NCBI RefSeq assembly: GCF_016097555.1
Contig: NC_054712.1
Location: 54,994,172-55,058,171 of the forward strand
Direction of reading: 5' to 3'
DNA from: Gigantopelta aegis
Lineage: Eukaryota; Mollusca; Gastropoda; Neomphalida; Peltospiridae
DNA: 64,000 bases
The notes beneath the pieces were generated by a model, which saw nothing but the letters and a program-made list of their open reading frames with translations, was not told the origin of the DNA and did no database searches. Below are positions 33,873 through 45,418 of the stretch, one piece after another (the first letter of the stretch is position 1; every line of letters starts with the position of its first letter). The translations under genes and the position numbers were made by a program.

Positions 33873-34168
33873 AGAAGATTGGCTTCTGTAAATAAAACGA
33901 AGATTATTATACGAGCTTTCGTGTCGTGTTGATTTTACGAATCGAATGTCAGGATGTTTGTATTGCCCGAGCGAGAGCGAGAGTAATGCATGGATATTGA
34001 CACGAGATGCGTAAAATCAGTACGACTCACACGCCAGTGTAATAATTTCTTCTTATTAATATTATTATTACTTTGTTATTTGTAAAGAATAACGAGCGCC
34101 GTCTGAAAATGTTTCATATCAACCACAACAAGAAGGAGACGACAGAATGATAATACTTCACATGCAGT

Positions 34169-34303
34169 CTGAACCACAGGTACCCCCAAACAGAAACCCC
34201 TAATACAAATACTATAGTTACTTATATAAATAGTACTCATTATTATATAACGTTACTATAACATATCTCACGTTATTGTTTGGGGGATACCTGTGGTCTG
34301 AGC
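34169..34303. repeat. Palindromic MITE, ACCACAGGTACCCCCAAAC
   Basis: Left arm GAACCACAGGTACCCCCAAA pairs with TTTGGGGGATACCTGTGGTC at the right; the centre is AT-rich. Confidence 0.8.
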
Positions 34304-34611
34304 TAGGACTGGATAAGCAATGTCATGTTATAACGTCGCTTCCCAAAATTACGTCATTACACTTGTTATCACACGTGTGCTTCGTATGGTTTTTATTAAC
34401 TCAGTTGTGTTGAACCATATGGATAATAAAAGTGCAGTATTGTAGTTTCTTTCTTTCTTTCCTTTTCATATTACATATAAATTTTATTTGTGATAAATAA
34501 CACACAAAACATGTATAACTCAATAATATAGTTTGTAATGTGCTGCCTCTAGGAGTAAACTGTGGCTTTCTCAAGAATTCAAGGTAAGAATAGAATGTGA
34601 ATAGACAAATC

Positions 34612-34785
34612 TACGTCATATATCATAAAATCTGTCATGTATCGTAAAATCTACGTCATGTATAATAAAATCTACGTCATGTATCGTAAAATTTACGTCA
34701 TGTATCATAAAATCTACGTCATGTATAATAAAATCTACGTCATGTATCGTAAAATCTACGTCATGTATCATAAAATCTACGTCAT
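34612..34785 (+). repeat. 21-bp tandem repeat, about 8 copies
   Basis: Unit TCATGTATCRTAAAATCTACG. The array resumes at 35022-35052 after a 236-bp insertion. Confidence 0.92.
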
Positions 34786-35021
34786 CAGTGTTTCTGCCAG
34801 AAAAAAGTTTTTTGCGTATGTCGCTGTGAAATTGAATGCAGCCACAGTCAACAGGGGGTGTGGGGGGCCTCCCCCAGAAAGAAGCTGGGTTACATTTAGG
34901 GCTAAGGTTAAGAAAATCATACAATAATGATAAGAATCATTAATTTTGTCAAAATGTTAACTTTAAAAAATTATAATATGTGTATGGCGCCATACCCGTT
35001 TTACCCTCTGGCAGAACCCTG
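34786..35021. mobile_element. 236-bp TIR element inside the 21-bp array
   Basis: Ends CAGTGTTTCTGCCAGA and TCTGGCAGAACCCTG are inverted; GTCAT is duplicated at 34781-34785 and 35022-35026. The repeat array gives the empty site. Confidence 0.8.
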
Positions 35022-35200
35022 GTCATGTATAATAAAATCTACGTCATGTATCATAATCCATCAAACAGCAACCGGATCTTTGCCGTCAACGAATGTGGGT
35101 GGAAACCATGTATGTGATAACTGTGACTCACTTAATCTGCCAGATGTGGGAGAGGCACCCACACTGACAATATGTCCTGTTATGAGGCGACAGGCAAACA

Positions 35201-35497
35201 TGGAATTTTGGTGTGCAAAGCATTTTATTGCATTTATGGAGACTGTTTATAGTATAGATTTCAAATCCAATTGATGCCACGTTGTAACCTTTGGGCAATT
35301 TGAGTTATTAAGCTTCAAAGCGGCGCCATCTTGGATTTACATATAATGTGTAACTTCACGTTCAGTTAACGGATTTTGATGGAATTTTTTTTAAATAGCA
35401 ACTTGTTTCACTGACTAAGGTACTGGTTCATGTTTAGTAACTGTAAAATAATTCACCATCATGGATTCTGGAAGCCATATTAAATAATATTTGTTTG
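35201..35497 (+). repeat. Left terminal inverted repeat
   Basis: Starts TGGAATTTTGGTGTGCAAAG; best match to the right end over the first about 185 bases, then patchier to about 35497. The coding frame starts 100 bases inside it, so the promoter presumably lies in or next to this repeat. Confidence 0.88.
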
Positions 35498-35596
35498 ATG
35501 TCAAACGGTGAGCCATTTAACAGATGTGGCATGTTTGTTTCCTTTACAGATATAATTTCCAATAGGATGCCATGAGTACCACCCTCTGATGAAGTA

Positions 35597-38500
35597 ATGA
35601 GTACACAAGAGGCTGAACATTGTATATTTAATTGCAATCGAGAAGAAGATGTCAGTACTGTAGGTCCAGCTCGTGTAAAGTCCATAATCGCTGCAAGTCA
35701 GATACGTGGAGATGATCTACACAAACGTTTACACGAACAGTTGACAGCAGATGCACACTTAACAATACAGTGTCACAGATCATGTGTGTCTACATACACA
35801 TCAATGACACATATTGAACGATTTAAAAAGAAGAAACTTAAAGAAGCAGCAGTAGGTGAACCAGCACAGAAACGTACACGTCGTTCGGAAAAGAAAACAT
35901 TCTCTTTCATCACAGACTGCTTATTTTGTGGCGAGTGTTGTGCAGAACGTGACCCTAAGCATGCAGATAGATGGAGAAGATACTCAGTTGTGAGGACTGT
36001 GGATCGTCCCAACCAGAAAACATTTAAGGATGTCATCCTTTCTGTGTGTGACATCCGAAATGATGAGTGGTCCAACCAAGTGCGCATTAGAATATCTGCG
36101 GCAATCGCTGATCTTCATGCAGCAGATGCGCGGTACCACCATGACTGCAAAGCACTATTCATGCACTCAAAGTACATTGATCTTTTAACCACAGCAAATC
36201 CTGGTGGGGAAGTGGATGCAGCATTTAAAGGAGTCATCAACAGTATGTTGCTTGATGAACAGCACATATGGAATAGTGTAGAATTGCTAGATATGTATCA
36301 GGAGTATGGTGGTAGTAGTCTTTGTCGTAAAACTCTGATTAGTTTAGTTTGTGACCATTTTGGTGATGCATTAATTGTATTGTCATCACCTGGTGTTGCT
36401 AGTTTGCTCGTTTTCAGAAAAACATGTGCCATAAATATTGTAGCCGCAAATGATGACAGTAATTACCTTAAGAAAATTGCTACTGATATTGTGAAAGAAA
36501 CTGCAAAACCAGATAAATCTGTGTACAATGTGAGACTTAACAAAGATAACATTAACACTGGTGTCAGTTCAACTCTACTCCAACTCCTTGAAGAATTAAA
36601 AGTTCCCGATTTGCCATCAGCCTTTGTGGCTTCTGTAATAACGAGCCACATTAGCAAGTCACCAACGCAACTTCAACTTGCAATTACAAACTTACTGCAG
36701 AGTAAGAAGTTAATCACAGAACTGCATCGTTTTGGCATTGCAACTACATACGATGAGTTCCAACAGTTTACTGCCTCTGCTGCTGCTGATGCTATTAAAA
36801 CTGGGAAACAAAAATGCCTAGTGTCTGGAGGGAAGCTTGTGCAAGCTGTTGGTGACAACTTTGATGCCAATATCGCATCTCCTAATGGTATTAAACAAAC
36901 ACACAATATGGCTCTGATCATAACCCAGGAAAATGAATCAGCCAGTGAATACAAAGAAGCAAACAAATTCATAAACAGGTTGCGAAAAGTAGACTTGAAG
37001 GACATAAAAGTTCAAGATGTGGACACATGTCATTACCAAGGTCCTAAGAACCCACCAATGCCAAGTAGTGAAGCTAAACATGCAGTGACAGCTCTTAAAG
37101 TGCTGGCCCATCAAGTTGTTTCATTACAAAGGGCTCAGCATATTGACTTCATGTTTTTGAAATCAATAATCAGTGATGATAAGACACCCGAGTACAATGG
37201 TTTCAATGTGAAAGAAGTTCGAGAAGCTGGATGGACACTACAACCAGCAACTAAAGTGACATACTTACCCATGCTAGACATGTACCCTGCAGATCCTGAT
37301 ACCATTCTAACATCAATGCATGAGGTCAAACGTATCACAGAGGCAGCTGGCCAGGCATACACTATATTTACAAATGACCAACAGTTGTATAAAATCACTG
37401 TGCAAATGACATGGTTTCATGCCCATGAATTTGAGAGGTTTATTCCACGTCTCGGAGGTATGCACATGTTAATGTCATTTGTTGGTTGTGTGGGGATGTT
37501 TAATGGCAAATTCAGGATTACAAGAAGTGATGCAAGCAGCATTTGCTGGTGTTCCCCATATGCTACATGGCAAAAAGTTCCCCCAGAACATACGCACATT
37601 AAGGATGGTGGTTGAAGAAGTTCTACATACAGTACTTATGCATGAAGATGTGCAGAGTTTCGAATCGCTGATGTTGATCCTCGAGCAGAGAGCAATTCAA
37701 AGTCGTACTACTCGTCTCTGGCTTGATTCCTTGATTAAACCAGTACTGATCATGATGCTGTATGTCCGTGCAGAACGAGAAGGTGAGTGGCCACTTCACT
37801 TACTGGCTACTGATCGTATGCTTCCATACTTTGGAGCTGCTGCCCACTGGAACTACTTCCGATATGGCACGATCTATTCCATGAAGATGGCAAAGATGCC
37901 TAAAGATCTCCTTAAACATTTCATGGACAAGGAACATGTTATGCGACATAAGCCAGGCCTATGGAATGCCATTTGGAGCGACATGATGATTGAAACAACT
38001 ATGATGAGATATGGCCATGGTCCAGGTGGAGTAATAGGTATTACACTTAACCAGAAAGCCTTGCAGCGCTGGGCACTCGGTCTACACATCAGAAGTCAGC
38101 TGCAGAAAGACCTGGTGGAACTGGATGAAAACTACAAGTCCAGTCATGTAACATCTCATAAAGAAGAGAGTATATCCAGAATTAAATTGGATAACGAAGA
38201 CAGAAAGAAGATTCGTGATATGCTCAGTACATGTATCTCGCCACTTATTCCAGAAGAACATCCAGAGGAATTGGTGAACATTGCTACCGGGAAAGTGGCA
38301 ACCAATGCAGTCAATGTGGATAGAGCTCATGAGATAGGCTGTATGCAGTTACAGACGTTCAAATCAAACTTACCTGATGGATTCTATGCACCGCTAAGTA
38401 AGAAAGTGGTAACAATGGAATCAGTAAAAAAATCTATCACAGTTGGAGAAGTTGATGTGGTTGATACAGCATTGATTTACTCACGTGTGATAGCGTTGCA

Positions 38501-39999
38501 ACTCTCTCGTGATTCACTCACAATGGACGATGTGCTGAAATATGAATTGGCACCAATTCCGACTGCAATGTTTCTGGATTCAGGTGACATGCGTATTGCA
38601 AAGAACAAAGCTGTATTGAAGAATAAAACAAGCATTGAAGTATCTGCACGTTTGTATGCTGTACCAGAAGCAGTGATAATAGATGGCTCTGCGATATTAT
38701 GGATTGTCCATTGGCCTTCAAAAGGAACTGTTTCTGACGTTGTGTCGAATGTTACAGAGTATGTGTTGCGGAAGCTCAAATGCAGTCCAGTGTATTTAGT
38801 ATTTGATCGATACTATGCATATAGTATAAAGTCCACTACACGAGCTGAACGTGGCAAAGCAGCAGGAAGGGCCCATAAGCTGACCAGACAAACTCCTTTA
38901 CCATCCAAGTCTGTTGTTCTGACAAACATTCAAAACAAGACACAATTAATTGACATCATATGTACAGATATCACTGAATGTGTCAAATCAAAGGACATGT
39001 CAAACATGCTTGTTGTAACTGGCAGTTTAGATGTTCCAACACAAGTGTTGCAGAACATTGACACACAGAGAACTGACTTGAAAACCACTCAGGAAGAAGC
39101 TGATATAATCATCGTGCAACAACTTATTCATGCTGTTCATGCATTGTGGGAATAAAAGTGTACGTGTCATATGCGATGACACTGATGTGTTTGTTCTGCT
39201 AGTGTATTTCTACTGGAAATTGCATTTGTCAGCCACGATAACGATGGAAGCTACCAGTGGTGAAAGAAAGCTAATAGACATTGGACAAACTGTAGAAAAA
39301 CACATCGACATTGTACCACATATACTAGCTGCACATGCAATATCTGGGTGCGATACTGTTGCTCAATGTCATGGTATTGGAAAAGCAACAGTTCTCAAGA
39401 AGTTGAAATCAGGAGTTACTTTGAACAAAGTGGGACTGATCAATGCAGATATACAAGAGGTTGTACAAGAAGCTACTTTCCTCATTAGTAGCTGCTATGG
39501 GCACCCAAGTAACAATATGACACAGGCGAGAATAACAGCATGGTCATTCAAAACGGCAAAGGCACGTAAATCAGCACCACAGTTATCATCCCTTCCACCG
39601 ACAACCGAGGCATTTCAGGAAAATGCTAAGCGTGCTCACTTCCAGGCAATACAATGGTACGCAGCACCTCTTCCAGATCCACCATCACTGGATCCAATAC
39701 ATTTTGGTTGGACACGTGATGCAAAAGCCAAAACATTGATCCCAGTTGGAATTCCAAATAATGCATCAGCTGCTCCACCAGAAATCCTGCAACTAATAAA
39801 GTGTTCTTGTCGATCAGACCAACCATGTGCTACAAATAGATGCAGCTGTTTCGCAGCAAAACTGGCATGCACCATGCTCTGTAACTGTCGAGGGAAGTTT
39901 GATGTATGCTGCAGTCAACATACTCAGGATACAATATCTTTATCTGATAATGATGAAGAATGCAATGAGGATGAAGATGAGAATGATGCTACTCTGTGA
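35597..39999 (+). pseudogene. Transposon protein: Cys/His modules, DDE-like core, FEN-like nuclease, CXC
   Basis: One gene in three consecutive frames, 35597-37615, 37479-39155 and 39130-39999. Alignable sense is lost at about 37500 and 39148, each by a net +1 change next to T residues. About 1,465 codons overall; no introns. In order: two Cys/His modules (CIFNC...CHRSC; CLFCGECC...YHHDC); GDNFDANI (36852), NDQQLY (37372) and ETTMMRYG (about 37993), possible D-D-E positions of an RNase H fold with a helical insert (inference); VFDRYYAYSIKSTTR (38800); EEADIII, then CDDTDVFVLLV and SGCDTVAQCHGIGKATVLK, a pattern like PIN/FEN1 nucleases with a helix-hairpin-helix; a CXC-type cysteine cluster CSCRSDQPC...CNCRGKFDVCC (39807-39910); an acidic C-terminus. 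It probably is the element's transposase, now broken unless the shifts are assembly errors or programmed. Confidence 0.75.
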
Positions 40000-40319
40000 A
40001 ACTGAGATCGAGAATTTGTATGTGCGAACTTGAATGTGCCTGCTTGCCAGAGGTAGTTGGTTAGGAAAACATCCTATAGTAATTGTTGAATATTATCGGA
40101 TGACTGAATGACTTTGAATGACTTAGGTTGCCGATTGGAAAAAGCCAGTGCATACTCCATACATATTTTACATTGATAATTGTGTATTTGTATTGCCTAC
40201 ATAAAGTTTGAATGGCTCCATAGTATATACATGGTAATACATTAAATAATGAACCAGCTTCTTGTGGTTTTTTAAAATGCGTAATCAGTACCTGTAATGG
40301 AGGACTAAGTTAGATATAA

Positions 40320-40614
40320 AAATACATCCAATATGGATATGACCAAAATCTAGGATACATAATTACTTTACAGTCATGAAATGTTAACCAGTCTCTTATT
40401 CAGTGAAAAACAAGGTATTTAAAAAAAAAGTTTGTTAAATTCCAATAACCGAGCGTTAAGTTACAAATTCTACGTAAATCCAAGATGGCCGTCATTTTGA
40501 GGCTCAATAACTCAAATTGCCCAAACGTTACAGAGTGGCATCAACTGGATTTGCAATCAGCACTATAAACAGACTTAAAAAATGCAATAAAATGCTTTGC
40601 ACACCAAAATTCCA
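40320..40614 (-). repeat. Right terminal inverted repeat
   Basis: Inverted match to 35201-35497, ending CTTTGCACACCAAAATTCCA. The coding frame ends about 320 bases before it. Confidence 0.88.
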
Positions 40615-40982
40615 GGTTATTTGAAATTCTTCCAGACTTGCGTTTTGTATCAAGCAATCTCTTTTTATACAAATACATTAAAACCAATTTACTCGAAATT
40701 ATCTTCCCAGGCGCGTGCGAAAACAAATTTCATATCCCGATATTTAATGTAAATTCTTTCCAAAAAAATGTGGTCAGAAAGCAGCTTGGCTAGCCAGCAG
40801 AAAACACCTCAGAATAGACCTAGAAGGGGGCAATTTTTCAAAATTTTCGGGCTTCGCGCCTGCGGAGCTCGCTGTGTCGGGCTTCGCCAGACACCTCGTC
40901 CCACCCCCCTGCAAAATTTCCTGCGCACGCCTCTACTTCTTGTTAGCCATGTTTTCAAATCAAATCCGTTTTTTTTTTCTCC

Positions 40983-41217
<235 letters not shown>

Positions 41218-41712
41218 GCGCACACACTAATACACACAAGACACACGCCGCCATTTCCTCATTTAGTACTTACTTTTTTATTTAGTTCTTCGAAGTCCAC
41301 ATTGTTCAAAGTCTAAACGGGAGCTGGTATGACACTGTTCAGTGCACTCACCCCTGTATGACGCATTGTATTATAATTATGAATTCTAGTTTCACTCCCG
41401 TTCACAATCTCCGAACATTATCTCCGAACATTATCTCCGAATATTAATAGACTGATTATGTCAGAATACATACAAGTATTCTGACATAATCAGTCTATTA
41501 ATGTTCGGATATACACCTAGAATCCCATACTCTATATATGTTTTGTACTTATTGTTGGCACATCGGCCTCGTGTCGTAAGATCAACATTTCAACTTATTT
41601 TCGTGCTTATATCCAATTAAGGTTCAAGCACACCGGGCTGTCTGTCCAGAATAGTGGGTTAGTTGTTAATTGTTTGTGGTTAGTGAGAGAGTAGAAGGTG
41701 TAGTGGTCTTAC

Positions 41713-42822
41713 CAGGCGCGGATCCAGGATTTTTAAATAGGGGGGGGGGGGGGGCGAAACGTGGCCTGAAACGCGATTTCCTCGCAGCTGAGTAACAAAA
41801 TAGCTATATTAACGTATGTTTTTGGCGTTTAATATTTTATGTACTTTATTTTTGCTGGTCAACCAGACTATGTTTTTATTATACATATATGAACATGGAA
41901 ATAAAGTTATTGTATTGTATTGTATTGTATTGTATTGTATTGTATTGTATTGTATTTGTATTGTATTGTCATACTGTTTTTGTTATCTTCAAAATTGGGA
42001 AATAATATAAGTTGTAGAAGCATCACGAGGGGTATATGGCTTTTTATGTACCCTCTGTGTGTTCTTTTACCCCGAGCCGAAGGCGAGGGGGTAAAAGAGC
42101 ACACAGAGGGTACATAAAAAGCCATATACCCCGAGAGATGCTTCTACAACGAATTTATCTTGCCGACATGTTAAACCATATAGCCAAATAATCAAATTAA
42201 TGCCAGACAATAATTGTTAACAATTTATTAACGGAGCCGTACCACGCGGACGCGAACGAAATCACTTGCCAGTGACGAAAAATAGTTCCATCGATAAACG
42301 AGTTTTTAACTTCAAATGTTTGTAATATGAAATTGTCTGAAACAGATATTAATAATTTAAAATAAAAATATTAAAAATAAAAAACAACTGTTGCTAATCG
42401 CGCATTAATACAATAACACCACGACCGTAATTAGGTGGCCGAGTTCAACATTGCAGCTTTTAAAAGTATTGAAATAGTGTATTTTATAGTAAAAATTAAA
42501 TTAATGATGTATACTTGATTGATTATCAATGTTATTTATAATCTAATTATTGCTTTAGCATTAACTGGGGCGGCTGGAAACTGTTGGGAAATTACAGACG
42601 GGGTATAAGAGAATTTGGCTCCGCCCACAGGGGGATAAGGGATTTGTCCAACGGCAAACAACCAATGAGATTAAAGAATTTTACATGAAGGCGAGATAAG
42701 TGCATTTTTGTGTAATTCCACTTTAGTGTATGCTATAGTTAAAAAATAAAAATAACTTGACCCCAAAAATAGGGGGGGGGGGGGGGGCGGGCCCCTTGGG
42801 CCCCCCACTAAATCCGCGCCTG
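41713..42822. mobile_element. 1110-bp TIR element, CAGGCGCGGATCCAGGATTT
   Basis: Ends CAGGCGCGGATCCAGGATTT and CTAAATCCGCGCCTG are inverted; CTTAC is repeated on each side (41708-41712, 42823-42827). G-runs sit just inside both ends. A 140-bp perfect-looking hairpin (42011-42150) and ATTGT pentamers (41905-41960) lie within. No transposase-like frame. A related, shorter piece lies at 60674-60893. Confidence 0.82.
42011..42150. repeat. Long hairpin inside the 1.1-kb element
   Basis: GTTGTAGAAGCAT + GGGGTATATGGC at left pairs with GCCATATACCCC + ATGCTTCTACAAC at right, with further pairing of TTTTTATGTACCCTCTGTGT and TTTTACCCCGAGCC to the centre near 42080. Confidence 0.9.
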
Positions 42823-43119
42823 CTTACACCTATCCAATGAGTCGTTAAAATCCGCTCTGGGTGGGAGCCGGTACCGGGCTTCGAACCCTATACCTACCAG
42901 CTTTATGTCCTTAACCACGACACCACCGAGGCCGGTGTAGGATCAACAAGTACCCTATTGAATGCAGCTTACCCTCCAGGAACAAAATTATAATTAAGGT
43001 CCCTTCCGCCTGCCCCAAGTGAAAACAGAAACAAACAGAAAGAGACTTTGTTTTGTTTGACACGACTATAGCTATTAGATGTCAAACATTTGGTACTTTT
43101 CACATAGAATAGAATAGAA

Positions 43120-43195
43120 GTTTAACGACACCCCAGCACAAAAAATACATCGGCTATTAGGTGTCAAACTATGTTTTGACACAGAGAAAGCTCAT
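43120..43195 (-). repeat. SINE tail fragment, CACCCCAGCACAAAAAATAC type
   Basis: Reverse copy of the tail seen at 58685-58760 and 62790-62840 (TGCTGGGGTGTCGTTAAACA with ATTC repeats). No head present. Confidence 0.65.
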
Positions 43196-43365
43196 TACAT
43201 TTTCCCATTGCTAGAATCTTGTATCCTGCAACCACTGTTTCTATTGGCAGAATATGATGACGGATAAAGCATAGCCTACATTACAAAATCGCTCATTTGA
43301 CCTCTAGGTCATCGTATAATGTGGTTGAAATAATAGCTTTTCTCCTTAATGTTTATAAAGTAAAG

Positions 43366-43755
43366 TTTGTTTTATTTAACGACGCCACTAGAGCACATTG
43401 ATTTTGTATCTTATCATCGGCTATTGGACGTCAAACATATGGTCATTCTGACACTGTTTTTAGAGGAAACCCGCTGTCGCCACATAGGCTACTCTTTTAC
43501 GACAGGCAGCAAGGGATCTTTTATTTGCACTTCCCAGAGGCAGGATAGCACAAACCATGGCCTTTGTTGAACCAGTTATGGATCACTGGTCGGTGCAAGT
43601 GGTTTACACCTACCCATTGAGCCTTGCGGAACACTCGCTCAGGGTTTGGAGTCGGTATCTGGATTAAAAATCCCATGCCTCGACTGGGATCCGAACCCAG
43701 TACCTACCAGCCTGTAGATCGATGGCCTAACCACGACGCCACCGATGCCGGTCCT
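43366..43755 (-). repeat. Chimeric SINE: family C head, family B tail
   Basis: The reverse-strand tail is family B (GTTTGTTTTATTTAACGACG, TCGGCTATTGGACGTCAAAC), but the head is family C (TACACCTACCCATTGAGCCT, GGGATCCGAACCCAGTACCT, CCACGACGCCACCGATGCCG). Both parts are collinear without an interruption. Confidence 0.8.
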
Positions 43756-43843
43756 TAATGTTTATGGTCTGCAGGATAAAAATAATAACTAGTTAATGAC
43801 GTTGGATATTTGCTTTATCCTGTTCAGGCCGAATGCGAAATTC

Positions 43844-45202
43844 CTAATCTAATTAAAATTAGCTCCACTATTACATGTGGATCTAACAGCAGCCCGTTGG
43901 AGCTCATGTCCAGTTGACCTTTCATTCGACCAATCAAAACCTTACTTGCAAAATCATGCCAGTGATTTGAGTGCGAGTGCGAATAATTTTTACATGCTCA
44001 TATACCACTAGAGTTTCGAGCATGTCCGTCCCGGGGCCTGTCTCGGGATAACCAGGGGCTTGTCCCGGGACAGAAAAAAAAATTAAGCGGACAATTTTGA
44101 AATTTACATCCAAAAATTAAATAGTGGGCCTTTAAAATTTTGATGCGCATCTCTAATTAATATAATTAAATTAAGAAAATTCTACTCATTAAATTTGGTC
44201 GCTAAATAGATCGGGTGGTCAAAAAGAAATTAGATAAGATCGGTGGCCTATTTCTTCTTAGAGTGGGGCGGTCAATCTTCCAGTGCTGTTAGGACAGGCT
44301 CGGACACGTAGAGACTAAACGCGAACAACCGTGGCGTTCTGCAGAATGGCCGTCATACGAGTCACGAAAAAACAAGTCAACATAGTCAGACGGAGAAATG
44401 ACGTGAAGGCGAGGAATCTTGCTAAAAAAGAATCCAACCTGGTGGTGCTGACTGTCGAAACGAGAAGCGTTCCAGCGTTCAATCATTTCCAATGGCCGCA
44501 TACATCCCAGTAGAAAACTTCACTTCGCTGATAAAAACAACAAAGTGAAGGATCCCCAAGTCGAGCCGCGAAAGCACGTGCAGTGTGCACAAGCGAAACA
44601 AACACGTCTTACCGCGAGGAGCTCTAGACTGGGAATGCAGTGATTTGATGATGATAACTAGTTTAACGTGCCCATATACCACTAGGGTTTCGAACATCGC
44701 CATCCCGAGTCTGACCTCCGATAAGATAGTATATGGCGAGACGTCTGTCCTCATCGTAAATTAGCTTAGAAGTGATTTGAAAAGAATTTGAAAACATTCG
44801 GGATTATGCCGAGGGTAAACAAAATGATTCGGGTGAATTACGAAGTATGCCGGAAACTAATTTCAATATAAAATTTTATATAAAATTCGTTTCAAGACGA
44901 AAACAAAACCGTGGTTGTATAGCCATAAAATCTGTTTATACTAGTATACAATTCAGAGTTTATTACTGCACTTTCCCCCTGTTTTTTCAATGTTGAAATA
45001 GACCAACAAGTTCGCCTATTGCATAAATAGTCTCGCCCGATATTTTTAGAATTTGTATGCTCCCGAATAACGCTATAAAAGGCGAAGTGTAATTGGTCGA
45101 TATTTAAATTGTTACCATTTGAAATGCCACCTGGACATGGGGTTCCACGCAGTGCTGTTAGATCTACTGGTGAGACCAGTAGAGCTAATTTTAATCAGAT
45201 TG
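43844..45202. mobile_element. Non-autonomous TIR element copy 1, 1359 bp
   Basis: Ends CTAATCTAATTAAAATTAGC and GCTAATTTTAATCAGATTG are inverted; the 8-bp duplication CGAAATTC is at 43836-43843 and 45203-45210. Subterminal GGATCTAACAGCAGC and GTGCTGTTAGATC also pair. Compared with the copy at 46451-47372 it has about 800 extra bases (43972-44772) bounded by AGTGATTTGA. Confidence 0.88.
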
Positions 45203-45296
45203 CGAAATTCCGCTCGTCAGAGCCTTTCGGAATTTCTCATTCTTACCATCACAGAATAAAGCCGATATCCGACGTCATTAACTAGTTATTCTCTAT

Positions 45297-45418
45297 TTAT
45301 ATGTACCATTCTACAGACAGAAAAGCACATGCCACGGCCTTTGATATACCGACGGGGATCGATCCTAGACTGACTGCGCATTAAGCGAACGCGTTACCAC
45401 TGAGCTACGTCCCGCCTC
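45297..45418 (-). repeat. SINE head fragment
   Basis: GGCCTTTGATATACCGACGG, GATCGATCCTAGACTGACTG, GCGTTACCACTGAGCTACGT: reverse of the family A/B tRNA-like head, with the tail missing. Confidence 0.8.

Larger units (their letters stand above)
33886..35200. other. Intergenic stretch before the large transposon
   Basis: No gene seen. It contains a palindrome (34169-34303), a 21-bp tandem repeat (34612-34785, resuming at 35022) split by a small TIR element, and unremarkable AT-rich DNA. Confidence 0.55.
35201..40614 (+). mobile_element. 5.4-kb DNA transposon with ~300-bp TIRs
   Basis: The left end (35201-about 35497) and right end (about 40320-40614) are inverted copies of each other over nearly 300 bp. 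They share TGGAATTTTGGTGTGCAAAG, GGGCAATTTGAGTTATT, CCATCTTGGATTTAC and more diverged inner blocks. Between them lies one intronless gene on the plus strand (35597-39999). The flanks show no clear target duplication, so the outer ends may lie a few bases further out, or the copy may be old. No named superfamily was recognised with confidence. Confidence 0.88.
41583..42936 (-). repeat. SINE family C split by a 1.1-kb element
   Basis: The tail and part of the body (TATCCAATTAAGGTTCAAGC ... GTGTAGTGGTCTTAC) lie at 41583-41712, and the head (TACACCTATCCAATGAGTCG ... ACCACCGAGGCCGG) at 42823-42936. The segment between is an inserted TIR element. Confidence 0.88.

Noticed and set aside
34927-35274. 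115-codon frame ending EFWCAKHFIAF
   Set aside because: Its end lies in the left inverted repeat of the transposon, and the right repeat encodes the same residues on the other strand; this is shared repeat DNA, not a conserved gene.
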